Counted from the first letter of the stretch, positions 8,315 through 16,990 are shown. The stretch: DNA of 64,000 bases from an uncultured Collinsella sp. (GCA_900541235.1 UQIW01000005.1:38630-102629); one strand, 5' to 3'. Made by a program: numbers and translations. The notes: generated by a model from the letters alone, not told the origin.

Positions 8315-9673
8315 TTACTCGCCCTTGGGCGCGGGGTGTTTGCAGACCACGCTCATGTAGATCATGCCGAGCACGGCAGCGGTGACCGAACCGGCAAGGA
8401 TGGCGGCCTTGGCAGCCAGAACCTCAAACTGGGCCGTCGGGAAGGCAAGACCGCTGATGAGAATCGACATGGTAAAGCCGATGCCGCCCAGAATGCCCAC
8501 ACCGGCAATCATGTGCCAGTTGACATTGTGCGGCAGCTCGCAGACCTTGAGCTTGACCAAGGCGAACGTCATGCCAAAGATGCCGATCGGCTTGCCCAGC
8601 AGCATGCCAAAGTACACGCCGAGCGTCACCGGGTCGGTGAGCAGCGTGCTCATGTCCACGCCCACCAGGCGAACCTGTGCGTTGACGAACGCAAAGATCG
8701 GCAGAATCACAAAGTTGACCGGCGTGGAAATCAGACGCTCCATGCGGATGAGCGGCGGGGTCACGCGGTGCATGACGCGCTCGACCTTAGTGGTCGAGAC
8801 GGTAAAGTCATGCTGGCCCAGGATGTGTGCCTCGTCATCGTAGCGGTCATCGAGCAGCGGCAGGCACTCGCCCAGCCAATCGGTGAGGCTGTCGAGCTTG
8901 ACGCCGCACTTGGCCGGAATGGTAAAGACCAAGATGACGCCAGCAAGCGTGGCATGTACGCCGCTCTTGAACATGCAGAACCACAGCAGCAGACCCAGTA
9001 CCGAATACGGGGCAAGGCGGTAATGCTGCGTCTTGTTGAGCCACACGAGCGCGCAGGTCACAAGCGCGGCGGCGCCCAACCAAAACGGATTGGGGCTCTG
9101 ACCGTAGAAGATGGCGATGGCGGCGATGGAGATGAGGTCGTCGGCGATGGCGAGCGTCGAGAAGAACACGCGCACGCCGTTGGGAACGCGATTGCCCAAA
9201 AGCGATAGCACGCCCAGCGCAAAGGCAATATCGGTTGCCATGGGGATGGCCCAACCGTTGCGGGCGCCGGCATGGTTGAAGATCAGGTAGATACAGGCGG
9301 GAACGACGACGCCGCCCACGGCCGCCAGCATGGGAAGCATGGCCTGACGCGGATTCTTGAGCTCGCCGACCGTCATCTCGTACTTAAGCTCAATGCCCAC
9401 CAACAAAAAGAAAATCGCCATGAGGAAGTCGTTGACGAAAAGCTCAACGGTGAGACCGGCCGTAAGGTTGCCCAGACCCACATACAGCGGGGTCTCCAAA
9501 AAGTGATGGATGGCCTCGTAGGCATCGGTATTGGCGCAAATGACGGCGGCGATGGCGGCGAAGACCATGACGGCGGCGGAAATCGTGCCGTTCTCGGTGA
9601 TGCGTTCCCAAATGTCGTGACGTTCAAAGCGCTTGCGCTCACGAACGTTGAACAGCTGCTCAGTTGCTGCCAT
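8315..9673 (-). CDS. nhaA: Na+/H+ antiporter NhaA
   Basis: A 452-residue polytopic membrane protein exchanging cytoplasmic sodium (or lithium) for protons. The ATDIAFALG motif is at 146-154, and the paired aspartates that bind the ion are D178-D179 in STLAIADDLISI. The C-terminal half has GILGGIGFTMSILISGLAF. It is longer than the E. coli protein (388). The extra length is mainly a hydrophilic insert in the middle (LPLLDDRYDDEAHILGQHD region) between membrane segments. An intrinsic terminator sits in the leader only 33 bases before the start, suggesting control by transcription attenuation (separate entry). Confidence 0.93.
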   Translation of the reverse strand: MAATEQLFNVRERKRFERHDIWERITENGTISAAVMVFAAIAAVICANTDAYEAIHHFLETPLYVGLGNLTAGLTVELFVNDFLMAIFFLLVGIELKYEMTVGELKNPRQAMLPMLAAVGGVVVPACIYLIFNHAGARNGWAIPMATDIAFALGVLSLLGNRVPNGVRVFFSTLAIADDLISIAAIAIFYGQSPNPFWLGAAALVTCALVWLNKTQHYRLAPYSVLGLLLWFCMFKSGVHATLAGVILVFTIPAKCGVKLDSLTDWLGECLPLLDDRYDDEAHILGQHDFTVSTTKVERVMHRVTPPLIRMERLISTPVNFVILPIFAFVNAQVRLVGVDMSTLLTDPVTLGVYFGMLLGKPIGIFGMTFALVKLKVCELPHNVNWHMIAGVGILGGIGFTMSILISGLAFPTAQFEVLAAKAAILAGSVTAAVLGMIYMSVVCKHPAPKGE

Positions 9674-9881
9674 GGGCGGCTCCTTTCACGGGAAAGCTCC
9701 CGTCTTAAAAAAGCACGGCCCGCCCAGATGGCGGCGCCGCGCTCCAACGTATTACGCTTGCATCTAGCCTACCCTGCACGACAAGCACGCAGACGTGGCC
9801 GAAAAGCGGAACCACAGGTTGAACATTATTTGCTCAACGGCACGGGCGCCCCTGTCCAAGAGACAACGCGGTGCCGTGCAC
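9674..9881 (-). promoter_or_regulatory. nhaA leader with promoter-proximal terminator (candidate riboswitch/attenuator)
   Basis: About 200 bases separate the ppaC terminator from nhaA, read in the nhaA direction. Close to the start lies a strong GC hairpin followed by U6 (9707-9742). After it comes a second small hairpin (ACGGGA / TCCCGT) just before the ribosome site GAAAGGAG. A terminator between promoter and gene, with no gene ending there, is the usual layout of an attenuator. An inverted TTGA...TCAA motif lies further upstream. I cannot match the leader to a known riboswitch class by eye. Confidence 0.5.
9707..9742 (-). terminator. Intrinsic terminator inside the nhaA leader
   Basis: Read on the minus strand, about 12 paired bases (one G-U pair and one bulge) enclose a five-base loop and are followed directly by six U. 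It ends 33 bases upstream of the nhaA ATG and about 200 bases after the ppaC stop, which already has its own terminator. Confidence 0.75.
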
Positions 9882-9920
9882 AAAAAACGACCGGAGCGCG
9901 GGGCGTCCGCGGTCCGGTCG
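9882..9920 (-). terminator. Terminator of ppaC
   Basis: Stem CGACCGGA / TCCGGTCG around a GC-rich loop, followed on the minus strand by U6. It lies 22 bases after the ppaC stop. Confidence 0.85.
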
Positions 9921-9941
9921 TCGGTGTTAGGCCAAAAGAAC

Positions 9942-10865
9942 CTAGCAGGCGGCCATGATGGGGGCAGCAACCTGCTTCTTACGGGAGAGAACGCCCGGCA
10001 TCCAGACGCCGTCGTGCTCGTCGGCGATGCCCAGGCCCTTCTGAGCGGCCTCGGTCTCACCCTCGAGCAGGACCTGCGAGCCCTCCTCCATGATGTCGGT
10101 GATGCACAGGACAATGCCGTCAGCGCCCTTCTCGGCGGCGTAGGCGCGCATGGCCTCGCGGACCTCGTCGATCATGCCGAGCGCGCGGCTCTTGTCGACG
10201 GTCTCGTACTGGCCGATGAGCAGCTTCTTGCCGGCGGGCTCGAACATCTTGATGTCGTTGCCGACCATCTCGGCAGCGGTGAAGGAGCCGGACGGACGGG
10301 TGAGGAAGACCTCCATGCCAAACTTGACCGGGTCAACGCCCACCTGCTCGCCGAGCTTGGCGGCGACGGCGCGGTCGACATCGGTGGTGGTGGGGCTCTT
10401 GAGCATGAGCGTGTCGGTCATCATGGCCGAGAGCAGCAGCTTGGCCTGAACGTCGGAAAGCTCAACGCCGAGCACGCCGGCGAGCTTGGTGACGATGGTG
10501 CAGCTGGAACCCCAGGGCAGGCAGATGTAGTGCAGCGGGCCGGCGGTCTCGAAGTCGCCGATGCGGTGATGGTCGACGACACCAAAGACTGTGGCGTCCT
10601 TAAGACCGGCAACGGACTGGGCGGACTCGTTGTGGTCAGTGAGGACGACGAGCTGACCGGCCTCGACGGACTCGATCACGCGGGGCTCGGCGATGCCGGC
10701 GTCGGCGAGCAGCTTGGCGGACTCGGCCGGAAGCTGGCCCAGGGCGCAGGCCTCATAGGTGTTGCCGGCATACTCAATCTGGTTGAGCAGCTGGGACAGA
10801 ACGACGGCGCTCATGATGGCGTCGTTATCGGGGTTCTGGTGACCAAAGACAAGAACGTTTGCCAT
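9942..10865 (-). CDS. ppaC: Manganese-dependent inorganic pyrophosphatase (family II)
   Basis: A 307-residue cytoplasmic DHH-superfamily enzyme that hydrolyses pyrophosphate to phosphate. Metal ligands are visible as H9, D13 and D15 (GHQNPDND), D77 (TDHNE) and the D98-H99-H100 signature (VVDHHR). The C-terminal DHHA2 domain ends with SRKKQVAAP, which binds the substrate. Length is typical of PpaC. The ribosome site GGAGG precedes the ATG by five bases. Confidence 0.95.
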   Translation of the reverse strand: MANVLVFGHQNPDNDAIMSAVVLSQLLNQIEYAGNTYEACALGQLPAESAKLLADAGIAEPRVIESVEAGQLVVLTDHNESAQSVAGLKDATVFGVVDHHRIGDFETAGPLHYICLPWGSSCTIVTKLAGVLGVELSDVQAKLLLSAMMTDTLMLKSPTTTDVDRAVAAKLGEQVGVDPVKFGMEVFLTRPSGSFTAAEMVGNDIKMFEPAGKKLLIGQYETVDKSRALGMIDEVREAMRAYAAEKGADGIVLCITDIMEEGSQVLLEGETEAAQKGLGIADEHDGVWMPGVLSRKKQVAAPIMAAC

Positions 10866-10980
10866 GGATATCCTCCACTTGATATGTGTACTTAGACGTA
10901 GCTATGGTAGCACGCCGATGCCGAGCCTTCGCAGACGGAAGAGCCACGGCATATTTTGGGGCAGGTATGGGGGCCAAGGC

Positions 10981-11013
10981 TGTCCCTTTTGCACCATGTT
11001 GGTGCAAAGTAAC
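10981..11013. repeat. Dispersed intergenic repeat with GGTTACTTTGCACCAA core
   Basis: Contains the palindrome TTTGCACCA-TGT-TGGTGCAAA. Its right half (minus orientation GGGTTACTTTGCACCAA) recurs at 21263-21278. It lies at the 3' end of the glucokinase gene. Confidence 0.6.
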
Positions 11014-11030
11014 CCGCCCCCCTGCACCAG

Positions 11031-11984
11031 CTATTTGCCAGCGGCGCGCAGAGCTACGTAGGCGGCGCCGATGATGCCGGCGTCGTTGCCGAGCGAAGCG
11101 ACCTTAATGGGCGTCTCGCGCGAGGCGGAAAGCGCGTAGCGCTGGAAGTACTCGCGAGCCTTGTCGAGGTAGACATCGGCCGAGGCGGAGGCGCCGCCGC
11201 CGATCAGGAACATCTCGGGGTCGACCACGTTGGCGATAAGCGCCAGGGCGCGACCGAGATAGTCGGCCATGGTATCGGCCGCGGCCAGCGCAAGCTTGTC
11301 GCCCTCGCGGCAGGCCTGGAACACGTCCTTGGAATCTGAGGGGCCGGTGAGCTCGATGGGCTCGACGCCCGCCTTCTTGCACTCGGCAAGGTAGTTGCTC
11401 ACCACACCGGTGGCGCTGGAATACTGCTCCAGGTGGCCATGGCCGCCGCAGCCGCAGGTGCGCTCCTCAGCCGGATTCAGGCACATGTGGCCGATCTCGC
11501 CGCCGGCACCCACAACGCCCGACACCACGTCGCCGTTGACGATAACGCCGCCGCCCACGCCGGTACCGATGGTGACCATCACCACGTTCTGTACACCCTT
11601 GGCAGAGCCGAGCCAGGCCTCGCCCATGGCGGCGGCGTTGGCATCGTTCTCGTACTTAACGACCGCGTCGGGGCAGTGCTCCTGAATGGCGACTCTCAGC
11701 TCGGGCAGGTTAATGGCAATGTTGGCCTTGACCTTGGCATCGCCCGATGCCGGGATGGGGCACGGAACGGCCAGGCCAATACCCGCCACAAAGGCGCGCG
11801 GAATCTGGGCCTTGGCGACCACCTGGTCGATAGCCTCGGTCACCGCGGCAAAGCCCGCAGCGTCAACGATGGGAGGCGTGGGAACGCTGGCCTTGGCCAG
11901 CAGGTTGCCGTCCTCGTCGAACAGACCCTCCTTAACCGAAGTGCCGCCGACGTCAATGCCGATGTAGTACTGCTTAGGTTCCAT
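11031..11984 (-). CDS. glk: ROK-family glucokinase
   Basis: A 317-residue sugar kinase that should phosphorylate glucose with ATP. The phosphate-binding DVGGTSVKEG starts at D11. The catalytic base is D114 in YENDANAAA, and TIGTGVGGG is at about 138-146. The ROK zinc motif is present as H166 and C177xC179, but the third cysteine is replaced by H184 (CGCGGHGHLE), which could still bind zinc. The start at 11984 follows AAAGGTGG; the open frame continues 22 codons upstream without a ribosome site. Together with the PTS and bglA genes upstream, it likely handles the free glucose released by BglA. Exact sugar preference is inferred from the family. Confidence 0.88.
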   Translation of the reverse strand: MEPKQYYIGIDVGGTSVKEGLFDEDGNLLAKASVPTPPIVDAAGFAAVTEAIDQVVAKAQIPRAFVAGIGLAVPCPIPASGDAKVKANIAINLPELRVAIQEHCPDAVVKYENDANAAAMGEAWLGSAKGVQNVVMVTIGTGVGGGVIVNGDVVSGVVGAGGEIGHMCLNPAEERTCGCGGHGHLEQYSSATGVVSNYLAECKKAGVEPIELTGPSDSKDVFQACREGDKLALAAADTMADYLGRALALIANVVDPEMFLIGGGASASADVYLDKAREYFQRYALSASRETPIKVASLGNDAGIIGAAYVALRAAGK

Positions 11985-12055
11985 GGGAGCCCACCTTTCT
12001 CGTTTAAACATTGCCTGTATGGTACCGCTCCCAAGGCAAAAACTTACCAAAAAGG

Positions 12056-12077
12056 GACAGGTTTGTTTTGGCAGGTT
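12056..12077 (+). repeat. Dispersed repeat, half-copy (GACAGGTTTGTTTTGGCAGG)
   Basis: About 22 bases similar to both arms of the inverted repeat at 15933-16012 (consensus GACGGTTTTGTTTTGGCAGG). It lies between the glucokinase gene and the PTS operon. Confidence 0.55.
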
Positions 12078-12128
12078 TTAACTGGGGAAACGCAAATGGC
12101 CGCTCAACAGGCCGCGCAAGACCATCCC

Positions 12129-12167
12129 CAAAAATAAAGGCGCCGGGAGGCGGAGACTCCCGGCGCC
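12129..12167 (-). terminator. Terminator of the PTS operon
   Basis: Perfect 11-bp stem GGCGCCGGGAG / CTCCCGGCGCC followed on the minus strand by UUUAUUUUU. It is placed 58 bases after the IIA stop. Confidence 0.85.
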
Positions 12168-12225
12168 CGTCAAAGGGACTATGTTGTCTGTCGGACCGCA
12201 CGGTCCTTCGCGGCGATAACGCTGA

Positions 12226-12558
12226 CTAGGCCTTAAGTGCCTGCAGCTGCTTGTGAACCTCGATGAGCTCCGTCGCCATGACGCGCATGGTCTCGGTACC
12301 GGCCATCTGGTCCTCGGCATGCAGCAGAATCAACGGGGCCTCGCCGTTACGCTCGCCGTTGGCCTCTTTCTTCAGAAGCCCCATGTGAACATCGTGGCCA
12401 CCGTTATAGGCCTCGTCGCCCTGCTTGATAAGCTCCTCGGCGGCGTCAAAATCGCCCTCCTTGGCCTTTTGCACGGCATTGATGTACATGCTCTTGGCGG
12501 TACCGACGTAGCTGATGATCTCGAAGCAGGTCATCTGCAGTTCGTTCATATCCTCCAT
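12226..12558 (-). CDS. PTS lactose/cellobiose-family IIA component
   Basis: About 110 residues, a three-helix IIA protein that takes the phosphoryl group from HPr. The likely phosphorylated histidine lies in LILLHAEDQM near the C-terminus, and the family signature GGHDVHMGLL is in the middle. Three in-frame starts are close together (12567 GTG, 12558 ATG, 12549 ATG). I take 12558, but GGAGG lies just before 12549, so the start is uncertain by a few codons. It is the last gene of the bglA-IIC-IIB-IIA cluster and ends before a strong terminator. Confidence 0.88.
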   Translation of the reverse strand: MEDMNELQMTCFEIISYVGTAKSMYINAVQKAKEGDFDAAEELIKQGDEAYNGGHDVHMGLLKKEANGERNGEAPLILLHAEDQMAGTETMRVMATELIEVHKQLQALKA

Positions 12559-12567
12559 GCGGAGCAC

Positions 12568-12870
12568 CTAGCCCATCACGCTGACGCAGTGGTCAATGAT
12601 GCCGGCAGCGTTCATGCGGCCGTAGTCGACCATGTTGATGACCTCGACCGGAAAACGGCCGGCGGCCTCCTTCTCAAAGTCACCCTTGGTGTAGCCGATC
12701 TGCGGGCCAAGCAGCAACATGTCGCACTCGTCCAGGTGATCGTGGGCCTCGTTCATGGGACGAGCCTCGATCTCGATATCCAGACCACGGTTTGCAACCT
12801 CGGCCTGCATCTTCTGGACCAGCAGGCTCGTGGACATACCGGCATTGCAGCAGAGCATGATCTTCTTCAT
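12568..12870 (-). CDS. PTS lactose/cellobiose-family IIB component
   Basis: A 100-residue IIB protein. The phosphocysteine is C8 in LCCNAGMSTSLL, matching the cellobiose-type CxAGMSTS signature. It passes phosphate from IIA to the sugar bound by IIC. AAGGAGG precedes the ATG. It is separated from IIC by about 160 bases holding two hairpins, and directly followed by IIA. Confidence 0.93.
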   Translation of the reverse strand: MKKIMLCCNAGMSTSLLVQKMQAEVANRGLDIEIEARPMNEAHDHLDECDMLLLGPQIGYTKGDFEKEAAGRFPVEVINMVDYGRMNAAGIIDHCVSVMG

Positions 12871-12942
12871 GGTTTCCTCCTTATAACTGCGCGGCGCGCA
12901 GACGACGACTGGTTGTATTCCTTGCGGTTATTGTGCCCTCTT

Positions 12943-13000
12943 TCTGCGCCCTTACGCAGAAGAGAGATGCGGGCACTGACACCACGTACCGGTGCCCGCA
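12943..13000 (-). other. Two hairpins between PTS IIC and IIB
   Basis: Perfect 9-bp stem TGCGGGCAC / GTGCCCGCA (12968-13000) and 6-bp stem TCTGCG / CGCAGA (12943-12960). Neither has a U-tract. Position suggests an RNA processing or stability element that lets IIB/IIA be expressed at a different level from IIC (inference). Confidence 0.5.
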
Positions 13001-13028
13001 AAGGTGAAAGGGACGAACGTTAGGCGTT

Positions 13029-14372
13029 CTACTCGGCGAGAGCCTCCTGCTTGGCGATTGCCTTCTCGGAAATCTTCATAAAGGGCAGGTAGACGGCCAT
13101 GCCAATGACAATCTCGAGAGCCTGCCACACGCCGGCGCGCCAGTCAAAGCCCGTAGCGAGCAGGGCATTGATGACGGGAGGCATGGTCCAGGGCACCTGG
13201 GCGATGCAGGGGCTGATGATGCCTGCGCAGGTAAGGCCATAGGTGATGCCGATGAACAGGTCGGGAAGAAGAACAAACGGGATCATGAGCGGCAGGTTGT
13301 ACACGATGGGGTAACCGTAGATAACCGGCTCGTTGATGTTGAACAGACCAGGCAGGATAGCCATCTTGGAAACGGTCTCGGAAGCCTTGTTCTTGGAGAA
13401 CAGGAGCGTGTCGAGCAGAAGCATGAGGGTGCAGCCCGAGCCGCCGATGAGGGCGAAGCTGTTAACGATCTGCATGTTCATGTAGTGATCGGGCTGGATG
13501 GTGCCACCGGCGGCAAAGGTAGCCATGTTGTCGACGATGAGCATGGTCAGGATCGGCTCGACGGTAGCGCCAGAGATGGTGGACTGGTGAATACCGACGC
13601 AGAACAGCAGGTTGGCAAGGGTGTAGATGAGGATAACAGCCCACGGACCGGCGTTCATGATGTTCTTGAGCGGGTTGGAGATGCACGTGGAGATGATGGC
13701 GCACAGATCGGTGCCGGCGCACACGGCGAGCAGGGCTGCGGCAAGAGCGAAGATCGCGAGGTTGAGCAGCATCGGGATCATGACGTTGAAGGAGTTGGAG
13801 ACCGCGGGAGGCACGCCCTCGCCCAGCTTAACCTTGAGCTTCTCGACGCCAGAGATCTTGATGAAGAGCGAGACGGAGAGCAGAGCGATGATAATGGCCG
13901 AGAACAGACCGTTAGTGCCGGTGTTGGCAGTCGAAAGGGCGCCCGTAACCTCGGCGGAGGTGATCTTGTCGGTGAGCAGCGGGCTCGTGGCGGCAAGCGA
14001 GGCGGTAATCTGCTGCGGCATCATGATGACGAAGGCAGAGATGGCGACGACCACGCAAGCGAGCGGGTTATCGAAACGCTTGTTCTTGGCGAGGCTGTAG
14101 CCAATCAATCCGGCCAAGATAATGGCAGAGACGTTGAGGGTGCCCAGCGTAATTGCCGAGCCCCACGTCTGAAGGTTGGCAAGGCCCGCCGCATCGAGCG
14201 GGAACAGAGGGAACACGACGTTGTTAATAAGAACCGCGATACCCGCAAGGATATAGAGCGGCGTGATGGTCGCGAAGGCGTCTCGCAGGGAACGCAGGTG
14301 AACCTGGTTTCCCACCTTCGCAGAGACCTCGGCAAACTTGTCGAGGAAGCTCTTTCCGTTGTCACTGGCCAT
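13029..14372 (-). CDS. PTS lactose/cellobiose-family IIC permease
   Basis: A 447-residue membrane permease with about ten hydrophobic segments. Family signatures are GIHQSTISG in the middle and the substrate-site NINEPVIYGYPI near residue 345. It imports a beta-glucoside or related disaccharide with concomitant phosphorylation by IIB. It follows bglA on the same strand after 120 bases, with TAGGAG before the ATG. The adjoining GH1 phospho-glucosidase fits cellobiose, gentiobiose or aryl-glucosides; the exact sugar is not readable from sequence. Confidence 0.93.
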   Translation of the reverse strand: MASDNGKSFLDKFAEVSAKVGNQVHLRSLRDAFATITPLYILAGIAVLINNVVFPLFPLDAAGLANLQTWGSAITLGTLNVSAIILAGLIGYSLAKNKRFDNPLACVVVAISAFVIMMPQQITASLAATSPLLTDKITSAEVTGALSTANTGTNGLFSAIIIALLSVSLFIKISGVEKLKVKLGEGVPPAVSNSFNVMIPMLLNLAIFALAAALLAVCAGTDLCAIISTCISNPLKNIMNAGPWAVILIYTLANLLFCVGIHQSTISGATVEPILTMLIVDNMATFAAGGTIQPDHYMNMQIVNSFALIGGSGCTLMLLLDTLLFSKNKASETVSKMAILPGLFNINEPVIYGYPIVYNLPLMIPFVLLPDLFIGITYGLTCAGIISPCIAQVPWTMPPVINALLATGFDWRAGVWQALEIVIGMAVYLPFMKISEKAIAKQEALAE

Positions 14373-14492
14373 GATTGCTCCTAACTTTCAAATCCGGCCT
14401 TTTCCTATGCGCACGGTGGTCTGTCGCCCTCTGCCACCAGATGTGCCATGTGTTGCGCGCGGCGGCGCGCGGTCTGGGCGTTCGCCCGGTCG

Positions 14493-15893
14493 CTAATCAA
14501 CCACGTGGGTCGTGGCGACCTGTTTGAGCCAGGCCGCCGACTTCTTAAGACGGCGCTTGTAGCCATCCATCAGATCGACCTCGACAAAGCCATAGCGATT
14601 CTTAAAGGCATTGGCCCAAGACCAGTTATCGATGACGGCCCAATAATGGTATCCGCGACACTTGGCGCCCTCGGCGATTGCCTTGGCAACCCACTCCAGG
14701 TGCTGGCGTACAAAGTCGACGCGGTAGTCGTCCTGGATGGTTCCTTCGGCGTCACGGTTCTTGTATTCGTCCATGATGCCGATGCCGTTCTCGGAAACGA
14801 ACCACTCAAGATCGGGATAGTTCTTGGCGCAGTCCATGCCAAAGTCGTAGAGGCCCTGCGGGTAGATCTCCCAGCCGCGGCTCTCGTTCATAACGGCGTC
14901 GGGCCACACGTACTCGTCGGCAAAGTGCGGCAGACCGTACTGGTCGACCTTGCTCGCCGGTGCCTGAACACGCGTGGGGTGGTAGTAGTTGCAGCCGAGC
15001 CAGTCGACAACACCCTGCTTGAGAATCTCTTGGTCGCCGGCACGGAACGGGAGCTTAACACCGCCCTCGGCCAGGCTGTCGAGCACGTCGGCGGGAAGTT
15101 CGCCCTTGGTAATAAGGTCGAGCCACCAGCGATTGTTGATGCCGCCGGTCATACGCACGGCCTCGAGGTCTGCCTCGCTGGGGTTCTCCTTGGTGTAGAC
15201 CGGGGTAAAGCAGTTGATCATGCCGATCTTGGCATCGGAGCGAATAGCGCCCTCGTCATAGGCGCGACGATAGTTGGCCACGGCCAGCGCATGTGCCAGC
15301 GAGATGTGATACTGCACGGTGCGAGCGCGGCTAAAGTCGTGGAGTTGCGGGAACCACACGCCCTCCTGATAGCGCTGCTCGGGCTCGACGATGGGCTCGT
15401 TAAAGGTGAACCAGTACTTAATCTCCTGGCCAAACTCGTGGAAGGCGACGTCGGCGTAATGCGCGTAAGCCTCGACGACCTCACGGCTCTCCCAGCCGCC
15501 ACGGTTAAAGAGGTAGGTGGGCATGTCAAAGTGGTACAGGTTGACGAACGGCTCCAGACCAGCCTCGCGAGAGGCGCGGAACAGCTCGTGATACCACGCA
15601 GCGCCCTCCTCATTAAGGTTGCCGTCGGCATCGAGCAGACGGCTCCACTGAATGGAAGTGCGATAGGTATCCAGGCCCAAGTCCTTCAAAATGCGAAAGT
15701 CTTCCTGGTACTTGGCCATAAAGTCATTGCCGGCATAAGAGCCAACGCAGTTGTAGAACGAACCCAGATCCTGGATGGACCAGGTGTCCCACAGGTTCTC
15801 GAGCTTGCCGCCTTGGTTCCACTGACCCTCAGTCTGCGGGCCGGACATAGCAGCGCCAAAGAAGAAGTCGTTGGGCAGCTGATACTGTGCCAT
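14493..15893 (-). CDS. bglA: 6-phospho-beta-glucosidase (glycoside hydrolase family 1)
   Basis: A 466-residue cytoplasmic enzyme that splits PTS-imported beta-glucoside phosphates into glucose-6-phosphate and aglycone or glucose. The acid/base glutamate is E166 in TFNEP and the nucleophile is E368 in FVSENGIG. The C-terminal GYKRRLKKSAAW region carries the lysine/tyrosine pattern seen in phospho-specific GH1 enzymes. The start is the ATG at 15893, preceded by GAGGAC; a TTG one codon earlier is less likely. It is first gene of the PTS cluster and divergent from a GntR regulator. Confidence 0.93.
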   Translation of the reverse strand: MAQYQLPNDFFFGAAMSGPQTEGQWNQGGKLENLWDTWSIQDLGSFYNCVGSYAGNDFMAKYQEDFRILKDLGLDTYRTSIQWSRLLDADGNLNEEGAAWYHELFRASREAGLEPFVNLYHFDMPTYLFNRGGWESREVVEAYAHYADVAFHEFGQEIKYWFTFNEPIVEPEQRYQEGVWFPQLHDFSRARTVQYHISLAHALAVANYRRAYDEGAIRSDAKIGMINCFTPVYTKENPSEADLEAVRMTGGINNRWWLDLITKGELPADVLDSLAEGGVKLPFRAGDQEILKQGVVDWLGCNYYHPTRVQAPASKVDQYGLPHFADEYVWPDAVMNESRGWEIYPQGLYDFGMDCAKNYPDLEWFVSENGIGIMDEYKNRDAEGTIQDDYRVDFVRQHLEWVAKAIAEGAKCRGYHYWAVIDNWSWANAFKNRYGFVEVDLMDGYKRRLKKSAAWLKQVATTHVVD

Positions 15894-15932
15894 CAAAGTC
15901 CTCGCTTTCGTGTTCTAGAGCTTCCGATTGGA

Positions 15933-16012
15933 GACGGGTTTGCTTTGACAGGTTATCCGGCGCGGGCGCGCACCGGTCATACCGATATCCAACCTGCCAA
16001 AACAAAACCGTC
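15933..16012. repeat. Inverted repeat upstream of bglA
   Basis: Arms 15933-15954 and 15991-16012, 22 bases each, match at 19 positions (GACGGGTTTGCTTTGACAGG against the reverse complement of the right arm). They enclose 36 bases. The same arm sequence occurs singly at 12056. It lies in the bglA 5' untranslated region. Confidence 0.6.
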
Positions 16013-16060
16013 CCCAAACAGTCAATCCTGTTCTGCGGTAGGATTCCGTTTGTTGCTTAA

Positions 16061-16088
16061 ACTATAGCGCTCTAATTTTAAAAGTAAA
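16061..16088 (-). promoter_or_regulatory. Candidate promoter of the bglA-PTS operon
   Basis: On the minus strand, TTTACT (16083-16088) and TATAGT (16061-16066) are 16 bases apart, a good sigma-70-type match. One AAAAGTAA motif overlaps the -35 box. Confidence 0.6.
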
Positions 16089-16167
16089 GCGTCTTTTTCT
16101 TTTTTCTTTCTCGAACTTCTTAGATAAAAGTAATATGGGTGCCCTGTTGAGGGTTATACTTACTTTT
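16080..16167. promoter_or_regulatory. Candidate GntR operator sites (AAAAGTAA motifs)
   Basis: AAAAGTAA occurs at 16080-16087 and 16126-16133, and inverted (TTACTTTT) at 16160-16167. The last two face each other as extended half-sites AAAAGTAA(g)TAT. The region between divergent bglA and gntR is otherwise AT-rich. A local GntR/UTRA regulator normally binds such inverted sites; assignment is inference. Confidence 0.5.
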
Positions 16168-16196
16168 GTATTCAAATATGTCGGAAAGGAGGTTCC

Positions 16197-16916
16197 ATGA
16201 TTCCCAAATACGAGGCGATAGCTGCAGATATTCGTCGGAGTATTGAGGATGGCGCTCTTAAACCGGGCGATAAGCTTCCCACCGTCGTTGAGTTCTGCGA
16301 GCTCTATAGCGTTTCCAAAATCACCGTCAAACGAGCTATCGAGCAAATCACCGAAGAAGGTCTTATTACCAGCCGTCGTGGATCGGGTACCTACGTTAAG
16401 GACACGGCGGGACTTCCCGGCCAGGCGTTTTTCCAGGGCAAAAACGACCGTGCCCAGGGTTTTTCGTATGAGCACCGCGGGGAGAAGGTGACCTCGGTGG
16501 TCTACGATTTCTCGATTGTTAATCCACCAGCGGACATCGCAGCCCAGCTGGGAATTGCCGAGGATGACTTTGCCTATCACGTCGTGCGCGTGCGTCAGGC
16601 CGATGAGGAGCCCATCGTTATCGAGTACACCTACATGCCCCTCGAGCTGATTCCGGGGCTGAAAAAGAAGGACCTGTACGGATCGCTCTACCGCTTCATC
16701 CGAGAGCAATGCGGGCTGAAGATTTCGAGCTTTCACCGTACCATTCGCGCCGTGGCAGCAACCGAGGAAGAAGCCGAGCGTCTGGACACCAAACCTGGCT
16801 CTCCCCTGCTCGAGCTCACCCAGATTGGCTTTTTGGACAGCGGTGCCGCCTTTGAGTATTCGACCTCGCGCAACGTTGGCGACCGCTTTGAGTTGCACAA
16901 TGTAACGCTGGCATAG
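16197..16916 (+). CDS. GntR-family transcriptional regulator (HutC/UTRA type)
   Basis: A 239-residue regulator. An N-terminal winged helix-turn-helix spans about residues 5-68 (GDKLPTVVEFCELYSVSKIT, SRRGSGTYV). It is followed by a UTRA ligand-binding domain (residues about 85-235). The family usually represses a divergent sugar operon and is released by a phosphorylated sugar. It lies head to head with bglA and the PTS genes, which are its likely targets together with itself. A strong ribosome site AAAGGAGG precedes the ATG. Confidence 0.92.
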   Translation: MIPKYEAIAADIRRSIEDGALKPGDKLPTVVEFCELYSVSKITVKRAIEQITEEGLITSRRGSGTYVKDTAGLPGQAFFQGKNDRAQGFSYEHRGEKVTSVVYDFSIVNPPADIAAQLGIAEDDFAYHVVRVRQADEEPIVIEYTYMPLELIPGLKKKDLYGSLYRFIREQCGLKISSFHRTIRAVAATEEEAERLDTKPGSPLLELTQIGFLDSGAAFEYSTSRNVGDRFELHNVTLA

Positions 16917-16990
16917 GTTTTTGTAGTCATGCGGGCGCTCGTTTTGAGCAGTTTTACGCGGCGCCCACGCAGCACAATGGGAGTATGAAC

